Below are positions 7,967-16,404 of a stretch of 64,000 nucleotides of DNA, in pieces. Position 1 is the first letter of the stretch; each line of letters starts with the position of its first letter. The notes beneath the pieces are model-generated. The model did not search any database. It was not told the origin of the DNA and worked only from the letters and a program-made list of their open reading frames with translations. The translations under genes and the position numbers were made by a program. Source of the DNA: Gracilibacillus kekensis (GTDB lineage Bacteria > Bacillota > Bacilli > Bacillales > Amphibacillaceae); assembly GCF_900143085.1 (NCBI RefSeq), contig NZ_FRCZ01000005.1, positions 62,001-126,000 of the forward strand. Direction: 5' to 3'.

Positions 7967-8973
7967 TGTAAAACCCCCATCTTCATGATTTGCTTCTTTT
8001 CTGATGATTGATTAATTAAATCAATCATTTCCATGGAAATATAACCTTCTTTTGCATGAATATACTCATCGCCGTCCTGAATTATCTGATCATAGAAATT
8101 TGTGATTAATTTCGCATGACTTGCACCATAATAAAACTTGGAACCAGTTAACTTACGGTCTTCCAGCAACTTTATTTTTTTACCATGTTCATTGGCAATC
8201 GTTAAAATACTGTCTTTGATCGTTAATTTAGCTTTTTCAAGTAGCACTTGAAATTCTATGGAAGAATTCTGTGCATTGGAAATGGTAGCAAAAAATAAAC
8301 CTGTTGCACCATTTTCATATTTAATATGGGCTGTTGCAGTGTCTTCAACGTCAAAACCATAATCCAATAAACGATCAACAGAGCCACGAATGGTTTCAAT
8401 ATTGCCACCAATCCATTGCATCAGATCAAGGGTATGAATCGACTGATTGATCATGACTCCACCACCTGCCGTTTTCATACTCCCCCGCCACGGTTTTGAT
8501 TCATAATAGGATTTAGGGCGATGCCAAGTAACAATTCCCTTTAGACCGGTAATACTGCCATACTTTCCGCTGACAATGATTGCTGCTAATTCCTCTACCG
8601 TTTCATTCAATCGGTTTTGCAAACATACGGCAATTTTTACATGGGGATGTTGTTCTTCCAAAGCAACAATCGCCCGACTATCTTCTTTTGAATGTGCTAG
8701 CGGTTTTTCTAACAGAACATTGATCCCTCGTTCGACAGCAGCTTTTGTTGCGGGATAATGAAGATGATGTGGCAAGCAAATATGCACACAGTCGATGTCA
8801 ACTTCATCCATCATCACTTGATAATCTCTATATAAAGGGACATTCGTTACCTTGTTGGTATAATTCTCATCGATATCACATACTGCAACTAACTGAGCAT
8901 TATCACTTTGTTTGATTGCCGGAAGGTGAATGTTGGATATATCACCTAATCCTATTACTGCAACTTTCAACAT
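7963..8973 (-). CDS. Gfo/Idh/MocA family oxidoreductase (second of the cluster)
   Basis: Rossmann start VAVIGLGDISNIHLPAI, EKP-type motif LLEKPLAHS, and MINQSIHTLDLMQWIGG with the catalytic His/Asp region. The start at 8973 is preferred because GGGGTG is 7 bases upstream; an ATG at 8988 overlaps that ribosome site. It overlaps the isomerase gene by 4 bp and follows the first Gfo/Idh gene by 32 bp. About 336 residues, normal for the family. Paired with the two paralogues it suggests successive oxidation and reduction at different positions of one substrate. Confidence 0.85.
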   Translation of the reverse strand: MLKVAVIGLGDISNIHLPAIKQSDNAQLVAVCDIDENYTNKVTNVPLYRDYQVMMDEVDIDCVHICLPHHLHYPATKAAVERGINVLLEKPLAHSKEDSRAIVALEEQHPHVKIAVCLQNRLNETVEELAAIIVSGKYGSITGLKGIVTWHRPKSYYESKPWRGSMKTAGGGVMINQSIHTLDLMQWIGGNIETIRGSVDRLLDYGFDVEDTATAHIKYENGATGLFFATISNAQNSSIEFQVLLEKAKLTIKDSILTIANEHGKKIKLLEDRKLTGSKFYYGASHAKLITNFYDQIIQDGDEYIHAKEGYISMEMIDLINQSSEKKQIMKMGVLQ

Positions 8974-9005
8974 CATTTCACACCCCATTTTTTTAGCGAA
9001 TAATA

Positions 9006-10148
9006 TTACTTTTCTTGTTGTCGAAGTTTAGTTAATTCTTCTAAATATTGCTCTTCATTTATCGGTAAGCTTACTTCTTTGTTTAACCAGCTTGAAAGAT
9101 GCATTGCATTCGCTAATTCGACACCATTAATACCGTCTGATCCTGGAGCAATTAACGGCGTACCATCGAGAATGTTTGCTGCAAAGTTTTCCAAAACTGC
9201 TACATGCTGACCGCCCCAAACGCTTTCAAACTCCAATACTTCCTCCTGGTAAATAGAGCCCGGTCCTTCACCTTGGAACAATCTCATGACATCCTGCATC
9301 GACATCGAGTCACTCATGTCACTTTCTGGTGTATTCAAACGTTTTACCGTTACTTTTTTACTATCATCAACTACAATTTTACCCTTATCACCATGAATTT
9401 CGAGACGGTCCGTTCCCATAATATCGTGTGTACATGTGATGAATACACCAGTAGCACCATTTCCATAATCAAAAACAGTTGTTACGTCATCTTCTACCGG
9501 AATATTACGCTGGTAACCATATTGGGCTTTTGTATACACCTTCTCAGGCATTCCACAGATCCATTGTAAAAGATCGATTTGGTGTGGAGCTTGATTAACA
9601 AGTACTCCACCTCCTTCACCATCCCAAGTAGCACGCCATGAACCGGCATCATAATAACCTTGTGGACGCCACCATGTTGTGATAATCCAGTTTGTACGGC
9701 GTATAGCCCCTAATTCTCCATTATCGATAATTTCTTTTACTTTTTGATATAATTCATTCGTTCTCTGGTTAAACATAATTGCATAAGTCAGTTCTGGCTT
9801 CGTTGCTGCAAATTCATTAATTTCTTTCACTTGTTTTGTATATACACCCGCTGGTTTCTCTAGTAATGAATGGATATCACGTTTTAATGCGTTGATTCCC
9901 ATCTCTGGATGCAGGTAATGAGGAACACAAGTTACGATAGCATCAACATCTCCACTCTCTAACATGTCTATATAGTTATCATAAAAAGGTATACCTGGAA
10001 ATTCTTCATCTGCTCGTTTCTTCTTTTCAGGATCCGTATCACACATGGCCCCAATTTCCATATTACTTACTCGACCTTCTTTAATAAAGTTTCCGTAAGC
10101 ACCACCCTGTTGTCCTAGTCCGATAATTCCTAATTTAACTTTTGACAT
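9006..10148 (-). CDS. Gfo/Idh/MocA family oxidoreductase (first of the cluster)
   Basis: 380 residues: NAD(P)-binding LGIIGLGQQGGAYGNF, motif LLEKPAGVYT, and the catalytic region GGGVLVNQAPHQIDLLQW. The start codon shares one base with the stop of the AraC-type regulator gene (TAATG), so the two are co-translated. This paralogue is closest in form to dehydrogenases acting on free sugars or glycosides, but I cannot assign a substrate. Confidence 0.87.
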   Translation of the reverse strand: MSKVKLGIIGLGQQGGAYGNFIKEGRVSNMEIGAMCDTDPEKKKRADEEFPGIPFYDNYIDMLESGDVDAIVTCVPHYLHPEMGINALKRDIHSLLEKPAGVYTKQVKEINEFAATKPELTYAIMFNQRTNELYQKVKEIIDNGELGAIRRTNWIITTWWRPQGYYDAGSWRATWDGEGGGVLVNQAPHQIDLLQWICGMPEKVYTKAQYGYQRNIPVEDDVTTVFDYGNGATGVFITCTHDIMGTDRLEIHGDKGKIVVDDSKKVTVKRLNTPESDMSDSMSMQDVMRLFQGEGPGSIYQEEVLEFESVWGGQHVAVLENFAANILDGTPLIAPGSDGINGVELANAMHLSSWLNKEVSLPINEEQYLEELTKLRQQEK

Positions 10149-11008
10149 TAATCTTCACTCCTTTTATATATTTCAAGGCGTTTCTGTCGATATTGTCTAG
10201 CAGTCATTCCAACATTGGATTTAAAAAAACGACTGAAATGCGAAACGCTTTCAAAACCAGATTCATCTGCTATTTGTTGTAAGGTCTTCTCTTCGTTAAC
10301 TTCCAAAAGAAATTTCACTTGCTGGAGGCGTGTCGCCATTACAAACTCCATAATGGTATAACCAGTCATCTCTTTGAAGACATGTGAGACGTATGATTTA
10401 CTTAAATTTAGGCTTTCAGCAATCCGATCAATCGACATTTTTTCACGGAAATGCTCTTGAATAAATGACGCTATTTTCTCTGCATGCTGCGCTTTATCGT
10501 ATTTTTCATTGGCTGCCTTATGAGAAGAAGTATGACCTAAACGGTTAACCAGAACAAGAACCTGAATCAATAATGCCTTCAATCTCCATTCCTTTTCTTT
10601 CTCCGTTGCCTCTTGATCATTTTTTGCTTCGCTCATTTTTTTGATTAATTGCTCCAATTCTTCAATATTTTGTCGACTTGAAGAACGAATTAAGCAATGA
10701 TGAAGCTTATGAAACACATCTAACAAAGAAGATGCTCCGATTGATGATAGCGCCGGCTCAATTACGTCCGGTGAAAAATGAATATGACTTCGAACATATT
10801 CACTATCTCGAGGTAAATTAGGCTTATGCAGAGCTAAACCATCCATCAGTAAAATATCACCTGGTTGTAAATCATATATTTGATTATGAATCAAATACCT
10901 GCATGTTCCTTGATGAAATAAATAGATCTCATACTCTTGATGTGAATGAGCCTTCACCTCTCCAAATTGACCTTGCAGACGATAATTAACCATTAATTCT
11001 CGATTCAT
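10148..11008 (-). CDS. AraC family transcriptional regulator with cupin sensor domain
   Basis: 286 residues. The N-terminal half is an AraC-type ligand-binding cupin (HSHQEYEIYLFHQG, DLQPGDILLMDG), the C-terminal half has two helix-turn-helices (IDRIAESLNLSKSYVSHVFKE and TLQQIADESGFESVSHFSRFFK). It heads the Gfo/Idh operon on the minus strand and probably activates it in response to the sugar. The upstream region (from 11009) shows no clear promoter; TGTAAACGATAAGA near 11047 weakly resembles a cre site. Confidence 0.9.
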   Translation of the reverse strand: MNRELMVNYRLQGQFGEVKAHSHQEYEIYLFHQGTCRYLIHNQIYDLQPGDILLMDGLALHKPNLPRDSEYVRSHIHFSPDVIEPALSSIGASSLLDVFHKLHHCLIRSSSRQNIEELEQLIKKMSEAKNDQEATEKEKEWRLKALLIQVLVLVNRLGHTSSHKAANEKYDKAQHAEKIASFIQEHFREKMSIDRIAESLNLSKSYVSHVFKEMTGYTIMEFVMATRLQQVKFLLEVNEEKTLQQIADESGFESVSHFSRFFKSNVGMTARQYRQKRLEIYKRSED

Positions 11009-11240
11009 ATTTTCATCACCTTTATCACTTACACTTTTATTCTATTGTAAACGATAAGATAATAAAATAACTAATATTGCTTTATTTATTATAATTTTTG
11101 ACTCAGAGTGCACACGTTCAAAACAAAAAACGGCCGACACACAAAATTTCTCCTCACTCTAAAAATAAATTGTTGCGCAGTATACGGAAACTGCGCAATA
11201 AATGATGTTGTAATTTTGACATAATGTGCGAGCTTAGCAA

Positions 11241-11372
11241 TCGCTTCGGCTTGTCCGCTTCTACTTCTATGGGAATGTTTTACCTGAAGATCCACTTTTT
11301 CAAGTGCTCTTTGCTTGAAAAAGTTAGCTGAAGGGAAAACCCCACGGAAAGGGAAGTGGGCAGCCGGAGCGG
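11241..11372. repeat. Dispersed structured repeat, copy A
   Basis: About 130 bp with nested inverted repeats. The outer arms pair CCGCTTCTACTTC with GAAGTGGGCAGCCGGAGCGG, and an inner hairpin pairs CTTTTTCAAG with CTTGAAAAAG. It shares long stretches (CTGAAGATCCACTTTTT, AGTTAGCTGAAGGGAAAAC, CGGAAAGGGAAGTGG) with the copy at 55045-55172 and shorter ones with 18260-18304 and 59200-59250. Confidence 0.8.
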
Positions 11373-11464
11373 TTTACTAGTCCATAACATGTTTCAAAAT
11401 TACCACTTTTCTATTAAATATACGTCCAGTATTACGTAGTTTCTTCCTACGACGAAATATAAAC

Positions 11465-11499
11465 CCAAACGATGCGAGGGTGTCTACATCATCGTTTGG
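11465..11499 (-). terminator. Terminator of the sugar ABC transporter operon
   Basis: Arms CCAAACGATG (11465-11474) and CATCGTTTGG (11490-11499) are perfect, followed in the minus direction by GTTTATATTT. The stem core CCAAACGAT recurs in the terminators at 19824-19858 and 59322-59352. Confidence 0.75.
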
Positions 11500-11544
11500 A
11501 TTTTATCAATGACAATGGAAATGTGCACTAAACTCTTCCATATA

Positions 11545-12393
11545 TTACCCTTTCACACTTCCTGCTGTTATTCCTTCCACAAGATATTTTTGGAAAAACA
11601 AGAATACTAGTAACTGAGGTACAATAGAGGCAACACTCATTGCGAACATTGGACCCCATGCGGAAACGGAAGATGGGTCTGAGAACATCTGTAGCCCTAG
11701 TGCAACCGTATATAATTTCGTATCATTTAAATATACTAATGGAGTCATAAAATCATCCCAAGTCCAATAAAATGAGAAAATAGCTACTGTTGCAATTGCT
11801 GGAGTAGTCAGAGGTAATATGATTCTCCAAAAGATCGCAAACGTACTAGCACCATCCATGTATGCAGCCTCATCTAATTCTCTTGGAATCCCTCGTATAA
11901 ATTGAATCATTAAAAAGATAAAAAACGGAATACCACCAATGAAAGCAGGAACTATTAATGGTAAATACGTATTAACCCATCCTAAATTATGAAAAAGGAT
12001 ATATTGCGGAATTAATGTTACCTGTTGTGGTAACATTAGCGTTACGATCATACAAACAAACAATGGAGTACGAAAACGAAAATTCACTCTCGCAAAACCA
12101 AATGCCACTAATGTAGAAGAAAAAATGGTTCCAATTACTACCATAGTAGTCACAAATGTAGAATTTAGAAAGAAGGTAGTAAAGCTAAGATTTCCAAACC
12201 CTTCCCAGCCTCTAGCATAGTTTTCCCAATTCCATTCAGAAGGGATTAATGACGCCGCATTCCGGAATATTTCATTTTCTGCTTTCAATGAACTGGCAAT
12301 CGTCCATAAAATAGGATAAATCATCAATAGTCCTAACAGCCATATCGATCCATGGTAAACAAGTGTTCGAAGTGATTTATTCTTTTTCATCAT
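11545..12393 (-). CDS. Carbohydrate ABC transporter permease (MalG/LacG type)
   Basis: 282 residues with six predicted membrane segments and the EAA loop near residues 175-195 (ELDEAAYMDGASTFAIFWRI) that contacts the ATPase. The ATG overlaps the stop of the partner permease by one base. No ATPase gene is in the operon, so a shared MsmX-type ATPase elsewhere probably energises it, as is usual for this family in Bacillus. It is the last gene before the terminator. Confidence 0.9.
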   Translation of the reverse strand: MMKKNKSLRTLVYHGSIWLLGLLMIYPILWTIASSLKAENEIFRNAASLIPSEWNWENYARGWEGFGNLSFTTFFLNSTFVTTMVVIGTIFSSTLVAFGFARVNFRFRTPLFVCMIVTLMLPQQVTLIPQYILFHNLGWVNTYLPLIVPAFIGGIPFFIFLMIQFIRGIPRELDEAAYMDGASTFAIFWRIILPLTTPAIATVAIFSFYWTWDDFMTPLVYLNDTKLYTVALGLQMFSDPSSVSAWGPMFAMSVASIVPQLLVFLFFQKYLVEGITAGSVKG

Positions 12394-13331
12394 TAATTCC
12401 CTCCTTCCGATTCATAGTGAACCCAGCTTTTAGCTGTTCTGAATATAAATGCAGTGAAAAGTCCACATATTATAAGCAATATCCAAGCTAATGCTGAAGC
12501 ATAACCCATGTCAAAGTGCGCAAATGCTTTCTCATATAAATAGACAGCATAGAATAACGTATTATCCATTGGTCCGCCATTTGTAATTAAAAAACTTTGA
12601 GTAAACGCCATAAAACCCTGGATCGTTTGCATCACAAGATTAAAAAAGATAACAGGAGATAACATTGGTAACGTAATCTTAATAAATTGCAAGAATGGAT
12701 TCGCTCCATCAACGGATGCTGCTTCATACAATTCAAATGGTATCGCTTTTAATCCTGCCAAGAAAATTAACATTGGCGATCCAAATTGCCATATTACCAA
12801 TAAAATTAGAGTTGATAATGCAAAATCTGGACTTGTTACCCAACTCGTCGTTGGAATGCCAAAAATTGCTAATATATCATTTACCGCACCATCACTACCG
12901 AATAGTTGTTTCCAAACAACGGCAATTGCTACACTTCCTCCAAGAATCGATGGCACGTAATATAGTGTACGATAAACACCAACACCTCGGCGTTTTGTAT
13001 TAAATAGCATTGCGACAAACAAAGCAAACGCTAACTTTAACGGTACACTGCCAAATACAAAAATAAGTGTGACGCGAATTGCTTTCCAAAAACGATCATC
13101 ATTAGTAAACATGTTGATATAATTGTCTAAACCTATCCAACTAGGGGCAGATAATAAATCATAATTAGTAAAAGAGAAATAGAGTGATGCGATCATCGGG
13201 CCGATAATAAAGCCTAAAAACCCAATTAACCACGGCGCAATAAATGCAAACCCTATTAAATCCAATCTAAGTTGACTACGCATTTTACTTGTGTGTTTCT
13301 TTTGGTTTAATTCATGTATTTGTTCAGCCAA
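12393..13331 (-). CDS. Carbohydrate ABC transporter permease (MalF/LacF type)
   Basis: About 312 residues with an N-terminal cytoplasmic tail, six membrane segments and the EAA loop (PFELYEAASVDGANPFLQF). The most likely start is TTG 13331, 8 bases after GGAGG; the in-frame GTG at 13340 touches the ribosome site. It forms the inner-membrane heterodimer with the downstream permease. Confidence 0.87.
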   Translation of the reverse strand: MAEQIHELNQKKHTSKMRSQLRLDLIGFAFIAPWLIGFLGFIIGPMIASLYFSFTNYDLLSAPSWIGLDNYINMFTNDDRFWKAIRVTLIFVFGSVPLKLAFALFVAMLFNTKRRGVGVYRTLYYVPSILGGSVAIAVVWKQLFGSDGAVNDILAIFGIPTTSWVTSPDFALSTLILLVIWQFGSPMLIFLAGLKAIPFELYEAASVDGANPFLQFIKITLPMLSPVIFFNLVMQTIQGFMAFTQSFLITNGGPMDNTLFYAVYLYEKAFAHFDMGYASALAWILLIICGLFTAFIFRTAKSWVHYESEGGN

Positions 13332-13393
13332 GCCCCGCACCTCCAGTAATTAAAGCAATCAGAAGCCACCTGAAAGATGGCCTCCATTGCAAT

Positions 13394-14734
13394 TTATTCA
13401 TTTTTCGCTAGTATTTCTGATGCTTTTTCTCTGAAATTCTTTGCTGCTTCTTCAGGTGTTATTTCGCCATAATGAATCGGATCCTGCACCTCATTTTCAA
13501 ATAATGATTCAATTTCTGTAGCTCCTTGTGGATCTGGTGGATCAATCTCACGGCTATATTCTTGCGCTAACTCTACATATTCAAACATTTTCTTACCAGC
13601 ATCTGATGCATTTTCTTTTAGATGCTCTCGAACAGCTGTGGCTATTGGTACACCACGTTCTGCATTAAGAATGTCATTCGCTTCAATACTATTTGTGAAA
13701 AAGCTGATGAATTTAGCTGCCTCTTCTTGCTCTGTTGAATCATTTGATACGGATAAAAACTGACCTGGCTTAATGTAATGACCTAACTCTCCGCCTTCTA
13801 GTGTTGGTTGAAGCATCAAGTCTAAAGGTCTTCCTGCTGCTGATTCTAAAGCGATCAATTGGTTACTATGAATATCCATCGTAATTGCAGTATCTTCTGT
13901 CACTATAGGGAATTGTTCAACATTGGCATCAGCATCCATAAATACTTCTGGTGGAGCAGCTCCGCCAGATTCCAACATATCTGCAGTAATTTGCAAATAG
14001 TCGATTAATATTTGATCATCTTCATACCCTAACGCTGTACCATCATCACTATATAACCACTGACCATTTTGTCTTAGATAATGTTTAAATCCCATTACTC
14101 CGGCCATTGGGTGCACACCATAAACACCATCACCTAAATTTTCTGACAATTTTTTTGAAGTCTCCTTTAAATCTTCCCACGTATAACCTGGTTCAAATGG
14201 TTCTAGACCCGCTTCTTCAAACATCGCATTATCTACCGCTATCGCATGGGCATTTGCACCAATATTAATAGCAAATAACTGATCATCGATATATCCTCCC
14301 CCAATATACGTATCTTCTACATCGCTTAAATCGAGGGCACCACTATCCACATGTTCACTTAGATCAGCTAATAAACCTTTACCAGCATACTCAGCTAAGA
14401 ATTTATAATCCATTTGGACGATGTCCGGAAGATTCCCACCTGCTGCTTGGGTTGCCATTTTCTCCCAATAACCATCCCATCCAGTGAATTCCGCTGAAAT
14501 TTCTACATTTGGATTCTCTTCCATATATAAGTCAATTACTTCCAAAGTTCTGTCATGTCTATCTTGCGAGCCCCACCATAGCATTCTCAGTTCGACTTTC
14601 CCTTCACCTGCTTCTGAATCATCCTCCGAAGCACCTGATCCAGAAGAGTCACTATCAGAGCTACAAGCTACTAAAATACCGATAATAAAAAATAATACGG
14701 CCATATACATTCCTTTTTTCCAGATTTGTTGCAT
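13394..14734 (-). CDS. Extracellular sugar-binding lipoprotein of the ABC importer
   Basis: 446 residues with a signal peptide ending in the lipobox ILVACSS (Cys about 24), an acidic serine-rich linker and a family 1 solute-binding fold (LRMLWWGSQDRHDRTLEVID, then GWDGYWEKMATQAAGG). It should deliver an oligosaccharide to the two permeases downstream (54-bp gap). YesN/YesM-type regulators and DUF624 proteins commonly accompany importers of plant-polysaccharide fragments; the specific ligand is not deducible. Confidence 0.9.
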   Translation of the reverse strand: MQQIWKKGMYMAVLFFIIGILVACSSDSDSSGSGASEDDSEAGEGKVELRMLWWGSQDRHDRTLEVIDLYMEENPNVEISAEFTGWDGYWEKMATQAAGGNLPDIVQMDYKFLAEYAGKGLLADLSEHVDSGALDLSDVEDTYIGGGYIDDQLFAINIGANAHAIAVDNAMFEEAGLEPFEPGYTWEDLKETSKKLSENLGDGVYGVHPMAGVMGFKHYLRQNGQWLYSDDGTALGYEDDQILIDYLQITADMLESGGAAPPEVFMDADANVEQFPIVTEDTAITMDIHSNQLIALESAAGRPLDLMLQPTLEGGELGHYIKPGQFLSVSNDSTEQEEAAKFISFFTNSIEANDILNAERGVPIATAVREHLKENASDAGKKMFEYVELAQEYSREIDPPDPQGATEIESLFENEVQDPIHYGEITPEEAAKNFREKASEILAKNE

Positions 14735-14797
14735 CCTTCAATCTCCCCTTTTCATTTAATATATATTTAAAACAATAGATATTGTCTTAAACCATTG

Positions 14798-15430
14798 TTA
14801 ATTGCTATAGCGCTCCTTAATGATTGTTATTTGGTCTATAGCATGTGTTGCCATAATCATAATTATAAAAAAAGTTAAACTAACACCTATCGAAAACATG
14901 ATTTGGGGAAAATATAAAGACAAATATAGCATCCCACCTGCTGCAACAGCCATCCCGATTGTCTTAAAGGGATTTAACATTGCTACAATAAAAGCATAAC
15001 GTATGGTTGTAAATAACCGGACCTGATAATGGATATAGATAGGAAACACATATAAAACCACCATCATATACCAAATTGATAGAATAAAGATGAGAATACT
15101 AATTGTTCTGAATAGTAGTCCCTCCTTTTGCATAAAAAACTGGAGATCAAAATAAATAATAGCACCTAGACCGATTAAAACAATGGTTAACATATTTACT
15201 TTAAGAAAACTTGTCTTGTACTCTTTCCAAAACGACGAAAAAACAGAGGAAACGTTTTCATTTCTTAGCCAATTATGTTGAATTTTACATATTGCAGCCG
15301 TTGCAGGCCCTAATCCAAATAACACGAAACCTAATAGTGTAAACAAAAACCATAGGATATTCAAATAGGTTAACTTTAATGCAGTGATACAAAATGTTCG
15401 TGTGATTTCCGTTAATTTTACTGAATTCAT
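14798..15430 (-). CDS. DUF624 (YesL family) membrane protein
   Basis: About 210 residues with five or so hydrophobic segments and the family motif around LFGLGPATAAICKIQHNWLR in the first third. The function of YesL proteins is unknown; they are regularly encoded beside YesM/YesN-type two-component systems and sugar ABC importers, as here. Start 15430 is preferred (AAGGA 7 bases upstream); an upstream ATG at 15475 would add 15 charged residues without a good ribosome site. Confidence 0.82.
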   Translation of the reverse strand: MNSVKLTEITRTFCITALKLTYLNILWFLFTLLGFVLFGLGPATAAICKIQHNWLRNENVSSVFSSFWKEYKTSFLKVNMLTIVLIGLGAIIYFDLQFFMQKEGLLFRTISILIFILSIWYMMVVLYVFPIYIHYQVRLFTTIRYAFIVAMLNPFKTIGMAVAAGGMLYLSLYFPQIMFSIGVSLTFFIIMIMATHAIDQITIIKERYSN

Positions 15431-15571
15431 TTCCTCATCCTTCTTTTTGACGTTGTCATTTTTTCCTGGTTCCATTAAAATAGAAAAGGCCTTCCATGTT
15501 TAATCGATATGTTCAGTATACTTAATAAAAACGATCAAAAAAGGCTTCACAATTAATAAAAACACTTTTTT

Positions 15572-15585
15572 CTTAAGCGCTTACA
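15572..15585. promoter_or_regulatory. Possible cre (CcpA) site between the DUF624 gene and the response regulator gene
   Basis: CTTAAGCGCTTACA, read on the minus strand as TGTAAGCGCTTAAG, fits the catabolite-responsive consensus TGWNANCGNTNWCA except at the last two positions. It lies in the shared upstream region of the two divergent genes, so it could place import and sensing under glucose repression. Confidence 0.4.
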
Positions 15586-15654
15586 TTTAAAGGTTCCATA
15601 TTTTATCTTTTGAAATAATAAATGATACCTTTTTAAATCGAAGGGAGTTTTTAG

Positions 15655-16404
15655 ATGTATAAGATACTTTTAGTTGATGATGAAATAGAGATCCGAAGTG
15701 GATTGAAAAATTACTTTCCATGGAACAATTTAGGTTTTGAAGTTATCCATGATTGTGAGAACGGTAAAAAAGCATTAGCCTATCTTGATATGAATGAGGT
15801 AGATGTAATACTAACTGACATTCGCATGCCTGTAATGGATGGGATTGAACTAGCCAAAAATATATTTCATAATAAGAAGCCAACGAAGGTAATTCTTTTA
15901 AGTGGTTATAAAGAATTTCATTATGCAAAAGAAGCAATAAAATATGGGGTAGTTGACTATATCGTAAAGCCAGGTAAATACGATGAAATACAAGAAGTGT
16001 TCACTAATTTGAAGCAACAACTTGATACCGATGTCTCTACTAAACAGTTAAAAACTTATCCAAACTATACAGATAATGTTATTGAAACAATCAAATCATT
16101 TACGATAAAAAATTATGCAGATATATCGCTCGAGGACTTATCAGACCTGTGTAAAATGTCCCCGAATTATATCAGCACTTTTTTTAAAGTAAATACTGGA
16201 AAAAACTTTTCAACATATGTAACGGAAATTAGAATGAAGAAAGCTGCAGAGATGTTATCCGATTTTCATTATAAAACTTACGAAATAAGTAGTTTAGTAG
16301 GTTATACAAATCCCAAAAATTTCACTCGCGTATTTAAAAAGTTTTATGGGATAACTCCACGAGAATACAGAAAGCAGAAAGAAGCAGCAGATAGTCATGA
16401 ATAA
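15655..16404 (+). CDS. YesN-type response regulator with AraC DNA-binding domain
   Basis: 249 residues: receiver domain 1-120 with the phospho-acceptor Asp in VILTDIRMPVMDG and the conserved Lys in YIVKPGKY, a short linker, then two AraC helix-turn-helices (ISLEDLSDLCKMSPNYISTFFK; TYEISSLVGYTNPKNFTRVFK). Common YesN proteins are 360-540 residues with a long middle region; this one is compact. It overlaps the kinase gene by 8 bp and probably activates the divergent DUF624/ABC operon. Confidence 0.9.
   Translation: MYKILLVDDEIEIRSGLKNYFPWNNLGFEVIHDCENGKKALAYLDMNEVDVILTDIRMPVMDGIELAKNIFHNKKPTKVILLSGYKEFHYAKEAIKYGVVDYIVKPGKYDEIQEVFTNLKQQLDTDVSTKQLKTYPNYTDNVIETIKSFTIKNYADISLEDLSDLCKMSPNYISTFFKVNTGKNFSTYVTEIRMKKAAEMLSDFHYKTYEISSLVGYTNPKNFTRVFKKFYGITPREYRKQKEAADSHE

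Larger units (their letters stand above)
11009..11544. other. Intergenic region between the ABC operon and the AraC cluster; no gene
   Basis: 536 bp without a credible gene. It holds a small hairpin (TTGCGCAGT arms at 11173-11181 and 11190-11198), a copy of the dispersed structured repeat (11241-11372) and the ABC-operon terminator (11465-11499). A 68-codon frame on the minus strand runs through the repeat and has no recognisable product. Confidence 0.8.

Noticed and set aside
11047..11060. cre site in front of the AraC regulator gene
   Set aside because: TGTAAACGATAAGA departs from the consensus at the 3-prime end and has no adjoining promoter; mentioned only in the gene entry.
11089..11295. 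68-codon minus-strand frame
   Set aside because: Runs through the dispersed structured repeat; no ribosome site or recognisable protein pattern.
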